Of a stretch of 64,000 nucleotides of DNA, positions 38,201 to 51,604 are shown one piece after another. Every line of letters begins with the position of its first letter. Positions within the stretch are counted from its first letter, which is position 1. The notes beneath the pieces were generated by a model. That model was not told the origin of the DNA and searched no databases. It was given only the letters and a program-made list of their open reading frames with translations. Where the stretch lies: the NCBI GenBank assembly GCA_013397935.1, contig VZRN01005383.1, positions 62,001-126,000 on the forward strand, in the 5' to 3' direction. The position numbers and the translations under genes were made by a program. The DNA comes from Dasyornis broadbenti. Lineage: Eukaryota; Chordata; Aves; Passeriformes; Dasyornithidae.

Positions 38201-40152
38201 TTGGCGTATCCATCAGGTGCCTAAATTACCAGCTCATTTGCTCCAGGTTCTGTCTATATTTTATAGACACATAGATGACTGATAATTTTCAAAGATGATT
38301 TTGGCTTAAAGGTGTCTGACTAATTTACAGTGCCTTTCTCTCCATTGATCAGAAAACAGACTGCGGAAAAAGGTGTCTTTAGTAGCAGGCCACTCTTACA
38401 GTTAAGTGGAATAAACCCAGGCCTACGGTTTTTTTTTTTGCTACTGAACCTATCTTCCTCACACTTTGTTTCTGTATGCAGCTGCTGTTTGAAATTAAAC
38501 TTAGCAAAGATACTTTTTATAGTATCAGTCAGACTTACATTTCATTGCCAGTTTATTTAAGTGTAGCTTTTGGTTTTCTCAGTGTTCCTTCAGGCAGTGA
38601 AACTTAAACTGAAAACTCACATTTTCAACAGGATGCTCAAAATTTGTACACACTTATTTATAAACAAAACCTATATACGTAAATCATATTTCCTCATGTT
38701 ACTAAATTTCAACAAGCTGTTGAAACTTTGATTTGTTCTAGGTACATAGGTATATCTGAGTTCCCCTTATAAGCCATATTATTTGTTCTGACAAATATTT
38801 ATTAAAAAAAAAAAGGCTGTAAAAGAAATTTTGAAGTGGATTATGTCCACTGAATTGCCTTAGAGCAATTTTTTTTTTTCTAAATGCATGCCTAATTAAC
38901 GTAACAGGTTTCAATAATTCTTCCTGCTTCGTCCAGGAAGAAGAAGCATGTGTTAATAGGTGGAACATAAAAAGTAAATCACGGTTCTTCTATTCTGCTC
39001 CCTAGTATCTCATAAAATTTCTGTCAACTGAATCAAATGACTTCAAAATGTGTTACACTTGTAAAGGTGAACTCTATAAATTAAGCTTCTAAAATTCAAT
39101 TTTTACAAGAAGGGGTCTGGAAAGAGATGTCAGTGCACATTGGTCAGTGGAGACCTTGAGCTTTGCTATATTCCTTCAAACGAAACACCCCATTCTGAGG
39201 TGTTCTGAGAACCTAAGCTTTGTCTTAGGTCCCCACATATTCTCTCCCCACATATTTCCACAACTCTAGCTTAATATTTTCAGCTGATTTTAAGGTAAAA
39301 TTTGCCCTTTTCTTCTTGGGCTTTGCATTTTGCCCTAAGCAAAAGCTGCTCGTGGTTTTGCAGACCTAATCTGCGGCTCTGAGTGCCTTTGAACAGAATG
39401 ACACAGTCACCAAGCAGCTCTCTGAATAGAAGGGAAATCTTCTCTGAACAGAAAGCTGAAATATGACATCAACAAAGATCTGTTTTACCCTAGAAAAGGG
39501 GAGAGGGGCCTGCCTAGTTTAGAAGAGTTTTGTAGGGCAGCCTGATCCATCCCTGATCATTTGGCCTCCCACATCTCCTGTATTTGAGGTAGGGAGGAAG
39601 GCAAAGGCAGAAACACACATTTAAGTCCTTACCAGTTTGAATGAAGGCAAATTTTGACGGAACCACAGCCTTGGCTTATTAGATGGAAACCAAACTCTTT
39701 CCACCCTTCAGTTCTCCCCTACATGAATATTCAAAACATTTAATTTTCCAGGAGTCCTTCAATCTGAATTTACAGATCTTCACTTTACTTTACTGAAAAT
39801 TGGGGGACATCTGGATGCAAAATCATAAAAAGTTAGTAGTTTTAGTATCATTCTCACTCTTAAGTATTAGCTGATTTTTGGCTGTCTCCTCTTTGCACTA
39901 GTCTCACACACCTGAGTAACTGACACATTCCACAATGCCAGGAAAGTACAGCAACTTGATATCCATCATAGTCTCAGATTCCTGTTTATCATTACTCTAC
40001 ACTAGGTCCTTAACAAATAAAAAGGAAAACATCCTGTCTCGAAGAGTTTTGCAACATAAAAACATCAGGAAGAGTCCAAGAGCAGATGGCAGAGGATGCG
40101 GAGTATAAAGAAGGAAATCAGAATGCTAGTGCACGCTACAGATGGTAACATT
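35287..40152. other. unique sequence, no gene confirmed
   Basis: Single-copy AT-rich DNA. A more GC-rich stretch at about 37030-37165 is open on both strands (134 codons on +) but shows no domain. A minus-strand acceptor-like tract near 36740 is followed by open frames without a good donor. Confidence 0.4.
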
Positions 40153-40281
40153 CAGGGTCAGACTGGACAGGGTTCTCAGTAAACTGATCCAGCTAAAGAT
40201 GTTGCTGCTTGTTGCAAGGGGACTGGATTCGATGACCCTGTAGGTCCCTTCCAACCCAAACTGTTCTGAGATTCTGTGCCC
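40153..40281 (+). mobile_element. CR1 LINE 3' terminus, plus strand
   Basis: A short CR1 end: 'gactggacagggttctcag', 'aaactgatccagctaaagat', 'tgcaaggggactggattcga', 'tgaccctgtaggtcccttcc', 'aacccaaactgttctgagat', ending 'attctgtg'. Only about 130 bp of the 3' UTR inserted, or remains, so it carries no coding sequence. Conservation of the tail suggests a moderately young insertion. Confidence 0.9.
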
Positions 40282-40645
40282 TTGTGAACTCGTGTGCACG
40301 AGCACAGACTGGGGGCTACAGCGATGCCAGGAAAGAGAGGTAGAGTAAAAAGTAAAAGCAAACAGCCCTGCACAGAGCTCAGCTGAGTAAAGCACATTTG
40401 TAGGGATCACACAACAGGAGTTGCGAAAGACATTTTAAAGTTCTGTGCATTTTTCAGCTGGTTTTTTTCCCTAGCGGTGTGACGCACTTTGAAAAGCACC
40501 TGTCATTGATTGGAGGGGTTTTTTTCTTATTGCGAATATACAGAACAGAAGATTTCTTTGTTAGAGAGGGGCTCTGTTGAGAAGAGAAAACAAATCAGAG
40601 CCAAAGGATGCAGTCCAAACCAAAGGTTCCCATCCCTGTGCTCAC

Positions 40646-40737
40646 CATCTGTGTAGTCAAAGATAGCAAAGGCTTCCTTGCCATTGAATAATGCAAACTC
40701 GGGGACTTCCTTGACGTCATTGTGAAGGGTGGGTGGT
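40646..40737 (-). other. candidate internal exon, 92 bp (unconfirmed)
   Basis: On the minus strand 'gctgtctcacacag' serves as acceptor before 40737 and ATG|GTGAGC as donor after 40646. One frame reads PPTLHNDVKEVPEFALFNG then KEAFAIFDYTDG, with C-rich third positions and acidic, well-mixed composition. A second frame is also open, so the reading is not settled. An alternative acceptor 14 bases upstream ('catgctgccag') would match the end phase of the candidate at 41781-41897. I do not recognise the protein. Confidence 0.25.
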
Positions 40738-41780
40738 CTGTGTGAGACAGCTGGCAGCATGCCAGTGATCAAACATGTCAGAAGATCTTCAGTGGTAAAG
40801 GATAAAAGGTAGCTTATGAAGGAACTGTGCATGTCTTTAGGCAGACATGTATGGTCCTTACTTTTTAAAAGAATATTTTATTCAGATTTACTACTTTCCT
40901 AATAAATTAACTCCCACATGTTGATCCATACAGATGTGCAGAAAATATTCTAAACACTAAACAGGCATCCAGAGAATAAGATCTAGAATGTCATATAGAT
41001 AGGTGTGAAAAAGATCTGTTTCTGAGTTTCTTTGAGCTACCTAAGCTGCTAAAACAACGATGGAAATGCTGGAAGAATTGCAGCTGTCTTCCTGTTCCAA
41101 TTCCAGGCACAAATTCTGTGAGGAAGAATGATATTTTATAAATCATTTCCTGCCCCTTTTCAGAAACAATGCAAGCACTTGGAAGTTCAATATCTCCTAA
41201 AGCCTGAAGTGACCTCTGAGAATGAGTTTTGAAAAATTACTTTTTTTCCTAAGCTGGTGAGGACCAAGATGACATCAAATGCAAAATCAACAAATACTAA
41301 CAGAGATACCTTTTTGGGGTTATCATGGTTTTATCTGGCATCTGATTCAGCATTTCTAAAAGTCAGGGTAAGGTTTTTCATAATAAGGGAATTAAAAGAG
41401 ATTCTTCCATTAGGTCCATCTGCTGAGAGAGTCTCCTTTCTTTACTTTGGTGCTGTACAGTCAATCCTAAATCAGTCCTCATTCACACTAACAGTTTCAA
41501 GAAATATATTTATCCTTTCTCTTCCTTCAATTGCTTTTAGATTTCACCTGACAAAAATAGGGAGATTAGGCAAAAACGGACACAGAACAAGAAAAAATGG
41601 TAGAGGGGAAGGGAAAATGAGATCCCTGTCATCCATCCCTTTCCTTCACAAAGAAACGCACCAATTAATGAAATATTGCTTGCAGGGATCCATCATCTTC
41701 GGTGTTAACTTGACCAAGAATGACCCCAGATCTCCAGTCTTTCCCCATGGAGGAAAATCAAGATGCCAGGTTATTCTTAC
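40738..41780. other. sequence between candidate exons, part of a long + strand ORF
   Basis: Contains most of the longest open frame in the window (plus strand, 41257-41913; the first ATG is at 41269). It has no recognisable domain and no start or promoter context. See the findings. Confidence 0.4.
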
Positions 41781-41897
41781 AGGTGAAAGCTGGCAGGTCT
41801 GTTCTCCACAGCTTGATGATGTGCTCAGAAACACCAGGAGGTACCAGCTGTTCCTTGAAGAACTTTGTGAATGGCTCAGAGGCTTTACTGGTTGCAA
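41781..41897 (-). other. candidate internal exon, 117 bp (unconfirmed)
   Basis: On the minus strand a pyrimidine-rich tract ('tattctcttttgttattg') and 'ctgag' precede 41897. T|GTAAGA follows 41781 as donor. An open frame reads TSKASEPFTKFFKEQLV then PPGVSEHIIKLWRTDLPAFT. A second frame is open as well. The frame leaves one base at its end, which fits the candidate at 40646 if the upstream alternative acceptor of that exon is used. It lies antisense inside the long plus-strand ORF at 41257-41913, and at most one of the two readings is likely to be coding. Confidence 0.25.
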
Positions 41898-44800
41898 CTC
41901 AGTAATTCAATAACAAAAGAGAATAAATTTTCACCTCAGCACACAAAATGCAGATTTGCAGAGTTTATGAACATATATAGGTATGTCCTGGCAGTAACCA
42001 ATGAGGCAGAATGCATACAAATAAGATTACCATGTAGTGATTCTGAGTATCTCAAGAGAATACTAAGGATGGTTTCCAAAACCAGAGCAAGTTACTTTCA
42101 GCAGCTGGTATCAGCACTAATAACCCGTATGCATTTGCAGCTCTCTTTGGTGTCAGCCTGTAAGTTTGTCCCTGAAAGTTTGTAAGCAGTGATATTCTAG
42201 GCATCCTTTTTCACTGCTTACCTGAAGCTGATCTGAATGTGTCTGTCACAGCAATTACAGGATTCTCTTGCTGCTCTCACAGTAATGACAGAGTCGACCA
42301 TTTGCAAATCAGCCTTCAGATCAGAGCAGATCAAGGCAGTCTTAAGCCATCCATGAGCACCTTGCTGTGATTTGTGACTGCACACAGTCCTTTCCTCAGT
42401 CTCCTCAAGGCCCAAATGTGAGATGCAGTAATACCATCTTCACCTTCCCTGCTCTTCAAATGATTTGCATCTCTAAGGTCAGGTCTTGGGCAGGTGATAT
42501 TACTGTCTAATACACTGAGTTTTCTGAAATTATAGCAACTCTGGCTAAAATTATGCAATGAAAAATACTGTGCGTAAGTGGATTTCAGAAGGAAGAAGAT
42601 GTAAAGATGGATGAAGAAACAGAATGGAGCCAAATACTATTCCTTAAATAGTAACGAATAACTCAGATATCGGCACCTTCACAGGAATGTGACATAGTAC
42701 AATCCAAGCATCATACTAAATAATTTGTGGTGTACAGAAAAAATTTTAAAACACAGCTTAGAAATGTACAGTTCAAAGATGTAGAATGATATGTAAATCC
42801 CTTGGCATTTTTTTTTTAATTCATCCCAACCTTACAGCCTCCTGTTTCAGAACTAAAAATCCTACTCTTCATCTTTCAGTGACAATGAGTGTCACTGAAA
42901 AAGTTATAATTCACCATGCCCTAGGATTTGTCCTGCCCTGCTTTCTGTTTTTGACAGCCTTAATGGAAGAGAAAATGGAAAAAAAGGCATTTATGCTCTA
43001 TCAGACTACAAGCTGCTTTCCAAGAACTGCTGTGAGACATACATCTCTCCTGACATCACTGCTATATTTATCCTAAAATAACAAAAAATAGCAATGCCAA
43101 AATATTTCATACCTCTGTGCTGTCTTTTAGGTGTTGAGACCAAATGCTTTGCAGTTAGACAGTACTTTCAGTATCAGTAGCTTAAAATAATGAAAACCAT
43201 GGATTTCATATTGGCAGTGCAAAGAGGTCATGTGTTGGGTGTAAATACTGATTTATGCATACTTTGAAACATCTGGAATGGCAGAACACTTCTTTTCACC
43301 AGAAGTTATCAGATGTTTGAGTGACTCACTCTGGATAGAAGAGTAGAAGATGGTCCTGGAAAAGCTAACAACCACATAAACATGGATTTTACAGTGGATT
43401 CTGGGAAAAAAACCCCATACCTTAAGAACTCAAGCAGGGTTTCGAAAGCCAAAACTTCATTTAGTGTGGGAGGTATGAAATTATACATATATGTAGTAGA
43501 ACTGACAGGAAAAATGTATGGTATAAATAGCTATCAACAAAAAGGTGGGAGAAGGCAAACTGCATTATCTCTACTCCACATTTATAGGATTAGAGAGATT
43601 AAGGATCTCATCCAACAAACTAAACCCCAGATTCCAGCCAGAATGAGCAACGTTCTATTCCTTTCCCTCTGTTAATGTTCTTGGAGACCAAATTGTCTTC
43701 AACGTACTACCAAGAAACTCAGAAATTGGTGGGTTTTTTCCACCATGGAAATTGATAGGTCTGGAATATTGCATCTTCTGAGCTTCAAGACTGAAGGAGA
43801 GAGGTTAAAAAGTTTGTCCTAGACCACACAGCAGGCCAGTGAAACTGTCGCATTCCAATTACTGATGTCCTACACTAATTATGAGCCCTTAGGGCATCAT
43901 GTCCAGGGCTGCTACTGGGTGAGGATAGTGAACAATACACGTAACTCAGATGCTTATGGGGTGCAATTCATCACCTGGTGAAAGAATATACAATATTAAA
44001 ATAAGGCAAATACCAAAACAAACAGATGAAAAAATGAATCTAAAAAATTAGAGTGAAAAGCAGCACGTTTTGCATATCTAAAATTAAGCAGGCAAAATTT
44101 TCAATTTCTCATTGTCAATGTTTTCTGAAAGCCTTAGAGAACTTAATCCTGTCAAAAGTACCTGCTTTGCACTTGAAACTGAAACCATTTTGAATGACAG
44201 TATTCCTTAAAGTTTCAAGACTTTCTAGTAACCCTCTCACTGCTTTCTGCCTGTGCTTTAATGTCCTTCACATCCCAGAGTAAGTAACCGTCCATTGAGA
44301 TAAACCTGATAATGAATGCAGTGCACAGATCCCCTTCAGCAAATCTAAGGATAAATTATGCTTTTCTGTTGAATGAATACTACAACAGTAAAAGACGCCA
44401 ACAGAAAACACAAATACAGGAAACACAAATAGCAACTCAATAGAATTGACCACAAACCAACTCAAAGAATTCAAGAACACAACACTAAATGTAACAAGAA
44501 ACTACACAATTGAGTTTGGGAACTCAGAGCTGGCTGGAATGGGGTTCACTACAGCAAAGAAAACATCGTCTCATCTCTCATTCAGTAAAACACTCTTTGC
44601 ACTTGAATCCATCATCCAATTTCCCTCACAGCCAGCAGAGCTTACAGGACTCTGCTAAATGTTTGGGGCAGAAAACAGCAAATAAAACAGAAAGACAAAA
44701 TTGCTTTGCTGCAAATGGGCTGAGGCAGGAGGGGAGGAGAGTGTGCCCATGGTTTCAATGTTAACTGTGATGAGGATATGCAGAGCAGGCACTTTTTCAC

Positions 44801-47800
44801 TCATGACCTGAGCAGCAGCTCTTCCCAAGCTACAAAGCCTGGTATCACACAGACTTGCCCGCAGGGCCTAGCTTAGGTAAAACAGTAAAGGGCCCACTTA
44901 CAGGCTGGTCATTCCTCTAGAAAAGCCACAACAGAATGGGAATAAGTGCATTTAGATTTCTTGTGAGCTGCCTTTTTAAAAACCAGCACAGTACAGCTAA
45001 CTTCAGCAGAATTCTCAATGTTTTAATGTACATTAAGCACATTAGTAATTTTAAATACAATTACATATGCTCGTATTAACTCTTATAGATAGCATAAGCT
45101 TTGGCAACTCTGTCCAAAATTACACAGTTTTAGCGCACACTCAAGAGACATGGAGTCCAGAAGGAAAATGCAAATTCATAGCAAAGTTTAAAGATTAAAT
45201 CCAATTTTAATGTTTTCACTCTGCTAAATCTGAACCTTCTAATTACTCATAAGCCTAACATATCCCAAATCACACTCAGCTTTATATTTGGAAATTCCCA
45301 GTGTTTTGTTGTTTTGGTTTTTTTTAAATGAAGAATATTTATCACACAGAATAAATATTACAAACTCTCAAATGTGTAAATATTGTTCCAGATTTTTGGG
45401 AAGAGCTTAAGTCTCCGAACAGTTTCTGATTTCTTTGTAATATATGGTCCATGGTTACTCTATTTCTGTCATGGAAAAATGCAGGGAAAGAGAGAGAACA
45501 CAAAAATCAGGGTAATTTTTTTTTTAAGATGAAACAACCATTTTTTCTATTGTTTATTTTCTTGTGCCTTTCTTAGAGATGAAGAGTGCCAGGTCATCGG
45601 ATGAATGTCACTGATTTCAGCAAAGTTAATCCTGCATATACCAGGGTAAGGCTGATCCCATAAACCACATGTTCACTAAAGAAAGGGAATGCATTTTAAA
45701 AAACGGTGGTTTCCACCCCCTGTAAGGGAGGCAGGCAGAGCCTGAGTGCCATTATCCTTTCCCTGGCAAATGACGGGACCTTCTGAAGAAGAACAGATGC
45801 CTGTGTAGAAGATCCAACCCAGCTTACCGTGTGTGTGCTACAGAATGCAGGCACACAGGCAAACCTCCTGAGGGGGCTGCAAGAATGCAGATTATTACAC
45901 TTGGGGCCAGGGGTGTAGGCCAGAAGATTTGCCCTAATGGGCTGAATTCAGTGTATGGAGTATTGCCTTGGCATCCATTCATAGACTGTGCACTGCATTG
46001 GGGAATAATTACCTTTGGGGACAGGACAATTAAGGAAGTTCCCGGAATAAAAATATTTGGTGTACCTGTAAAATGTCTGCCATGCTGCACTGTTCTCTGT
46101 TCACTGTTATGATGACAGGAGGTTTGGGTAGACCTTGGGCAAGATGGCTGTTGTGTGCTTTTGGGCACCTGATAATGAAAGACCACCATGAGTTAAGTTA
46201 CAGTGAACCAACTTTAAACAAATATTAACACATATGGATATCCTTGAACACAATTTCAATTTCCCAGCCTTATATAATTTGGGTTATTCTGTAAATTTCA
46301 ATATAAGTACTGCTGTATGAGAAAACTAAAATGTTTGGGTGTATGTGAAGTCCTGATCTCAACCAGTAACTGTGAGGCAAATTCAGTGTCTTACAAGAAA
46401 AAGTCCTGTGAGCTCTTCCATGACAAAGGCTAGGCTGAAAACTCAGTTCCATTGAAAAAAGCTAGGAGTTCTGCCATTCATACTATAGATCTGGCTTCTA
46501 CCACTGTTCTTTATTTGTAGTCTTTAAGAGGCGGTCTTTAACAAATCTCACAATGAAGTGGGGAATATAGCTGAAAATATATGTTTAAATAGATAAAGTA
46601 TGCTAAATTCTCCTCATTTCCACAATATATCTTCATTCTTGGGAGGTATCATGAGGAAATAGGGACAATACCTACAGTTCTCAAAATAAACTAGTAAGTG
46701 TTTAGACAACCAGCCTGAGTTTAAGCTTGGGTAGCACTCCCTCACAAATACAGCACCAACTGGCTGATTTTTCATGGCATTTTTGTATCATACAGCAATA
46801 TTTTTGTAGAGAATATGATTGTCATTTTTGAAAGAGGTTATCTTTTTCATTTGCATACTTAAATTAACAACTTGTCCACTATGATCTTCAGCTACAGAAA
46901 AAGTACTCATGGATGTCATAGTAGAAGCCTTAAACACTTGGGTATTGAATACAAAGTTCTTTAGTAGATAAAGTTCTAAAATCCCACTTTGGCTCTTTTT
47001 AAAGTATTAACTCTATTCAGCATTTCTGAAACCCTACATATGCTATACAGAAAGCTTAACTGAGATACAGGTAAAAGATATGAACTCCTGAAACAATTTG
47101 TAGTTGTTTATGTCCTACTCTGGGCAGAATGGCAGAGCCAGCACTCAGGTTTCCCAAGCCAACTGATAACGCAACCTTCCCATGGCAGTTCTAAGGCTGA
47201 AGATACGTCAGCATGGAATCACTGAGGTCACTTCTCTCCTTTGTTATTCTCCTTTTTGGCTCTCTCCTAAATTCAAAATTGTTTTAAAGCTAACAGGATT
47301 TACAATCATGTAAATAAAGGACATTATATTAGCTTGCATATAAGATACGCTTGTTTATTCTGCCCAAGGAAGAGCTAGCAATAGCATTTTCATGACATCA
47401 GAGGTGAAGCAAAGGAAGCCATTCCAACTAATTAATCTCAGTATTGTTTATAAAGAAATATAGGCAACTGATCTGTATAATTGTTCTAAGGAGTCACAGT
47501 TTGCACAGTATGTTTAAACAATGTATGACTATTAAGGGCAACTTTGAGGGTGGAATTTTAATTCATCAGTTCAAGGTACTTGTCTGAATTTTTCAGTAGT
47601 GTGAGGTCCACAATGGTGGAGAGACAGAGAATTTTCAGACTTTTCTGTAATGAAAGCCCAGGTGAGTTTGTGGAAGAAATGGCAAACTTTGTGTAACAGC
47701 CAGTAATTTGTGAACTGCATGGCAGAGAGATAACGGCAGGTGTGAGGATTAAAATCATTAAGAAATCAGATTTCCACTAATACTATAAAGCTTTGTGCAA

Positions 47801-50800
47801 GAGACAGTAGGACTTAAACAATAATTCTGAAATATGGTTCTCATTTTCTTCTACCTGGTTCTCACCTGAATATTTGCAACTTCTAATGAGGGATTTGTTG
47901 AAACTGCAGTACATTGTAAGTATAAAAACACTGAAAGCATCACTGTGGTTAAAAAAGGTGAGTTAGTTATGAGAATTAAATGATATAACATTGCTTCATG
48001 AACTCCAAGTGTTCAAAATTCACCTTTTCTTCTGTGTGAGATTGAATTTTATGGTGATTTGGCTGCAGATTATTTAACCTAAAATTATTTTAACCAGCCT
48101 TCTAAGAAACTTCATTTTTAAGCCTCATTTTGTTTATTTAACAAATATTTTTAGTAATTCTTCATACTTTACAATAAACTTAATTGAGAATTTTAGGGGA
48201 AACAGCTATAAATAGAGCACATTAATAGCAGCTAATTCCATTACCATTGCATTTTTTTCCCCCCTACTATATTTCATCAAATAATCACTGCATCTTTTCT
48301 CTAGCTTACTTTCTGTCATTAGCTGTGGATGAGTGACTTTCACATGTGCACTGGGTAGTTCGCATTTAGGTAACTTCGTGTTTAAGTGTAGCGTTCATGA
48401 GACTACTGAACACAGGACTAAAGTCTAAATAGGCAGGGCAGCTATGGTGGGGGAAGGATATCTGGTTGTTTTCTACTGCCTTGCATGCTATTTTGCAGGC
48501 ACAAATCCTGAAATGTCGCTTTCCCATCTAATAATTAAAAACTAGATGAGTCTTTCACCCTCTGTACTCTAGAAACTTCTCCCTCCATGCCCAGCTGCAA
48601 CTCCCTAATCCTAAAACGCCTCTAAGTAATCCACTTTCTCCTCAGTGGCTGCAGATCAGGAGCTGAACTCACCACTCCTTAAGGCCTGCAGCAATGCCTT
48701 TTGGGTTTGGTGGGAACGCTACTACCACTTGCAGTTTCCCATAGCTCCATTCAGTCATCTTCATATCATTTTCCACCTCCCTTTACCTGACTTCCCTGCA
48801 GCATCTCAATGTCCTCAGCCTTCCAAATCCCTTCACCAAAACCGTTGTCACTGCCCTGTAAGAAGAGAGGAAATATGTCTGAGATGGGTGATTTCTTTCA
48901 CCAGAAACTAGGAAAGAATATACTTTCTTTTTAATTCCAAATACATCTTCAATTTTTTTTATAATGTCTGAAATACACCGAAAATAACCCAGAAGAATCA
49001 TACCTTGCTAGTCAGCAACTGCCAGCATTTAAAATGGCACTGCTCATTGACCTCACCCAGGTCCCCAACAAAGAGAAGTACACATCAAAAGGCACTGCTG
49101 ATACACTAAATTAATCTGCTTTTAGGGCTTTTTAGTTCAGCTGAAGGGGGTAGTACTTTCAAAGTGTTCACTGGCTTCTAAGGTTAAAATCTAGCCTTAA
49201 ACATCCACACAGCACCTGAAGGGGTGATCTTTCTTCACACACTGCCTGCCCAGAGCCACCTGTAACATCTTCCAGCCCTCACCTTTTGCTGTCTCCTCTC
49301 CTGTTCTCCTGTGCTTCACTCCACTTGCTTTTCTCACATGCCATGAAGGGACAGGGTGATCATTTTGTTGTCTCCCAAACCACCGGCAGTAAGGGGAGGT
49401 GGCAGACATTTTGTGTACGTGATGGTTCATATTGAAAATTTTGAAAAATCACTAGATCCACAGAAGAATAGTAAATTCTGCTGAAGTTGGCTGTGTTGTG
49501 ACTTTTCAGAGAATACCTTTCTGCTGCCAGCTGAGCAAGGTCAGAAACCTGCTGTCAGTGACCTGTGGCCAGCACAGAGCGACTGGACCTGTCACCCGGC
49601 CAGTCCGTCCTTGCAAAACTTGCTGAGGATAAGGAGCGTGGATGGCAGTGGAATTCCTGTGTTTACATAGGAGCTATTTAATCGAAATAAAGTTTTGCTG
49701 TCATACTTTCCTGTTTTCAGAAGTTATCCAGCCGTGAGCTTCCTAATCAAAAGAGATGTGGCAGCATGCCATGGAACAGCCTCCCTTCCAGCATGTAGCC
49801 CAAACTATTTCCAAACCCCACACTGTGCCCAGAAACATATGTCTTAGGTGAAAATTTGACTTTTACACTGTATGCGTCAGAACACACATTTGTTTAAAAA
49901 TAACAGGCATTGAGACCCACAGACCACTTTGCAGAAAACCCCAACAGGGAGTGAAGCCAACCAAAAAAATCCAAGGCTTCACTTGTTTATCAACAGATAG
50001 ATATCTGTCCATGAGAGAAATATCTCAGTAGGTTGCACAGCTGAATCTTCATGTATTTAAACTAGTCTGAATTTGCTTTACAGTACACTATAAATTCAAA
50101 GGCCACATACATATAGTATTATAAATCTCTGCTTTACTGTATGCAATAAAAATGAGGTAACAGATCCTCGGGATCCTTTTGTTCATGGCATGAGTGATGC
50201 TAGTCTTTTCATGCTTCACATGAGGGCAACAGGAAGAAAAATTCCAAGCATATTGGAAATCTGACTGCCTGGCATAACTTCTGAAAGGAATTTTTGTTAC
50301 TATAGATTTTAGTTTGGGATTATTAAAAAATAGTAATTAATACAAGGTCCAGGGGTTCCTGACAGCAATCCAAAGATATATTTTATTAACTTCAAACATC
50401 CAAATGTAATATTCCTGACTTGAAGCTAAGTGGAGGTTTCTTAGCAGCACAGTACTGCTTTTTTCTGCATAGCAGGTGAGTGGCATGCTTCTGACTTGGA
50501 TCGAGCTGCTCACATTGTGGAAGAGGAATGGTGAGAGGGAAGAAGGCAGAGAGTTTGAGGCTCTTGCCATGGAGAGGGTGCAGAGTATGTGTCTTCGCTT
50601 AGAGGTGCAGTGGTTCCCCCAGCCTCAGCTGCTGTCCCATGAGCTCTGGCACTCACCTCTGACAGTGGGGATGCTCAAAGGCTCCTACAGCATGGAAACA
50701 TCAACTGTAGGGTTATAGTCTCTTGTTCATAGCAGCAATCCACTGCCTTGAGTAACTCCAGACTGTGCTAGGGGTTCCTGGCCCAAATTCAGCAAACTAT

Positions 50801-51439
50801 CCTTGAAAATCAAGTATTTTTATCAATTTTCCATGAAAATATTGCAATAAAAAGCAATAAACTCTGTATTTGCTAAAAGTATGTGAGCACACTGAACTCA
50901 GAGGTACTTTGGTTTTAATGCTCAAATAGGTCAGATAATCACAACCTCGCTATCGTGTTGTTATCCAGGTGTCAGGGTTGAGGCTCACAGGAATCCTTTC
51001 CTTAATATCTGTGAATTTACAATTCAGCTCAACATTTGTTATAATTAAATGCCATGCAGGTGTGGATTTGACTTAATTTCAGGTAACATCTTTAGATACT
51101 ACAGAGATTCAGTGTGCATCTGAGCTGTATCCCCAGACATATCCCAGAAACTGCAGCAGAACTGCGTCACAAGCACAGTGCTGAGACTGGCAAACACTTA
51201 ATCCCTTCTGCTTTGCATTCAGCATGAGTCTTGGATTCCCATGGTGCATATCCCAAAGAGCAGCTCGACATGATCTCTCTTAAGCAAATTTCAGGCTGCA
51301 AAATTTCCACCCATGTCAACTACCTACAAGTCTCAATTCAAAACCCTTTAGTGAAATGCTTTATTTTGTGTAGATGCAAACCGAAAATAGGAGAAATGAT
51401 CATGTGAAATCTTTTACCAAACCACCTAGGTTTACTTAC
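41898..51439. other. unique sequence, no gene confirmed
   Basis: Long AT-rich single-copy stretch. ORFs up to 121 codons occur on both strands (for example 45824-46189 on -, overlapped by 45831-46112 on +), without domains. A clustered pair of transcription-factor-like words lies at 48206-48243 (see findings). Confidence 0.4.
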
Positions 51440-51604
51440 TCTATAGTTTAACATAATCATTTTGTCAAAAGCCAGCATGACCTTGCTATTGAGATCATAT
51501 CTGGAAATAGTTACCACCTTAGGTATGAAAATGTTTTTCTCATCACTGAAGATGAACAGTGCATGCTTTTTCACTCTCTTTCCTGGACATTTACATTTGC
51601 CAGC
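51440..51604 (-). other. candidate internal exon, 165 bp, phase 0-0 (unconfirmed)
   Basis: The best exon-like segment of the window. On the minus strand a classical acceptor (T-rich tract ending 'attacatcactgcccag') precedes 51604, and a near-consensus donor A|GTAAGTA follows 51440. The segment is exactly 55 codons, begins and ends on codon boundaries, and only this frame is open; the other two stop within 4 to 11 codons. The peptide includes KCKCPGKRVKKHALFIFSDE and NIFIPKVVTISRYDLNSK. I cannot assign a family. In a 64-kb intronic window a few such segments are expected by chance, so coding status is unproven. Confidence 0.33.
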
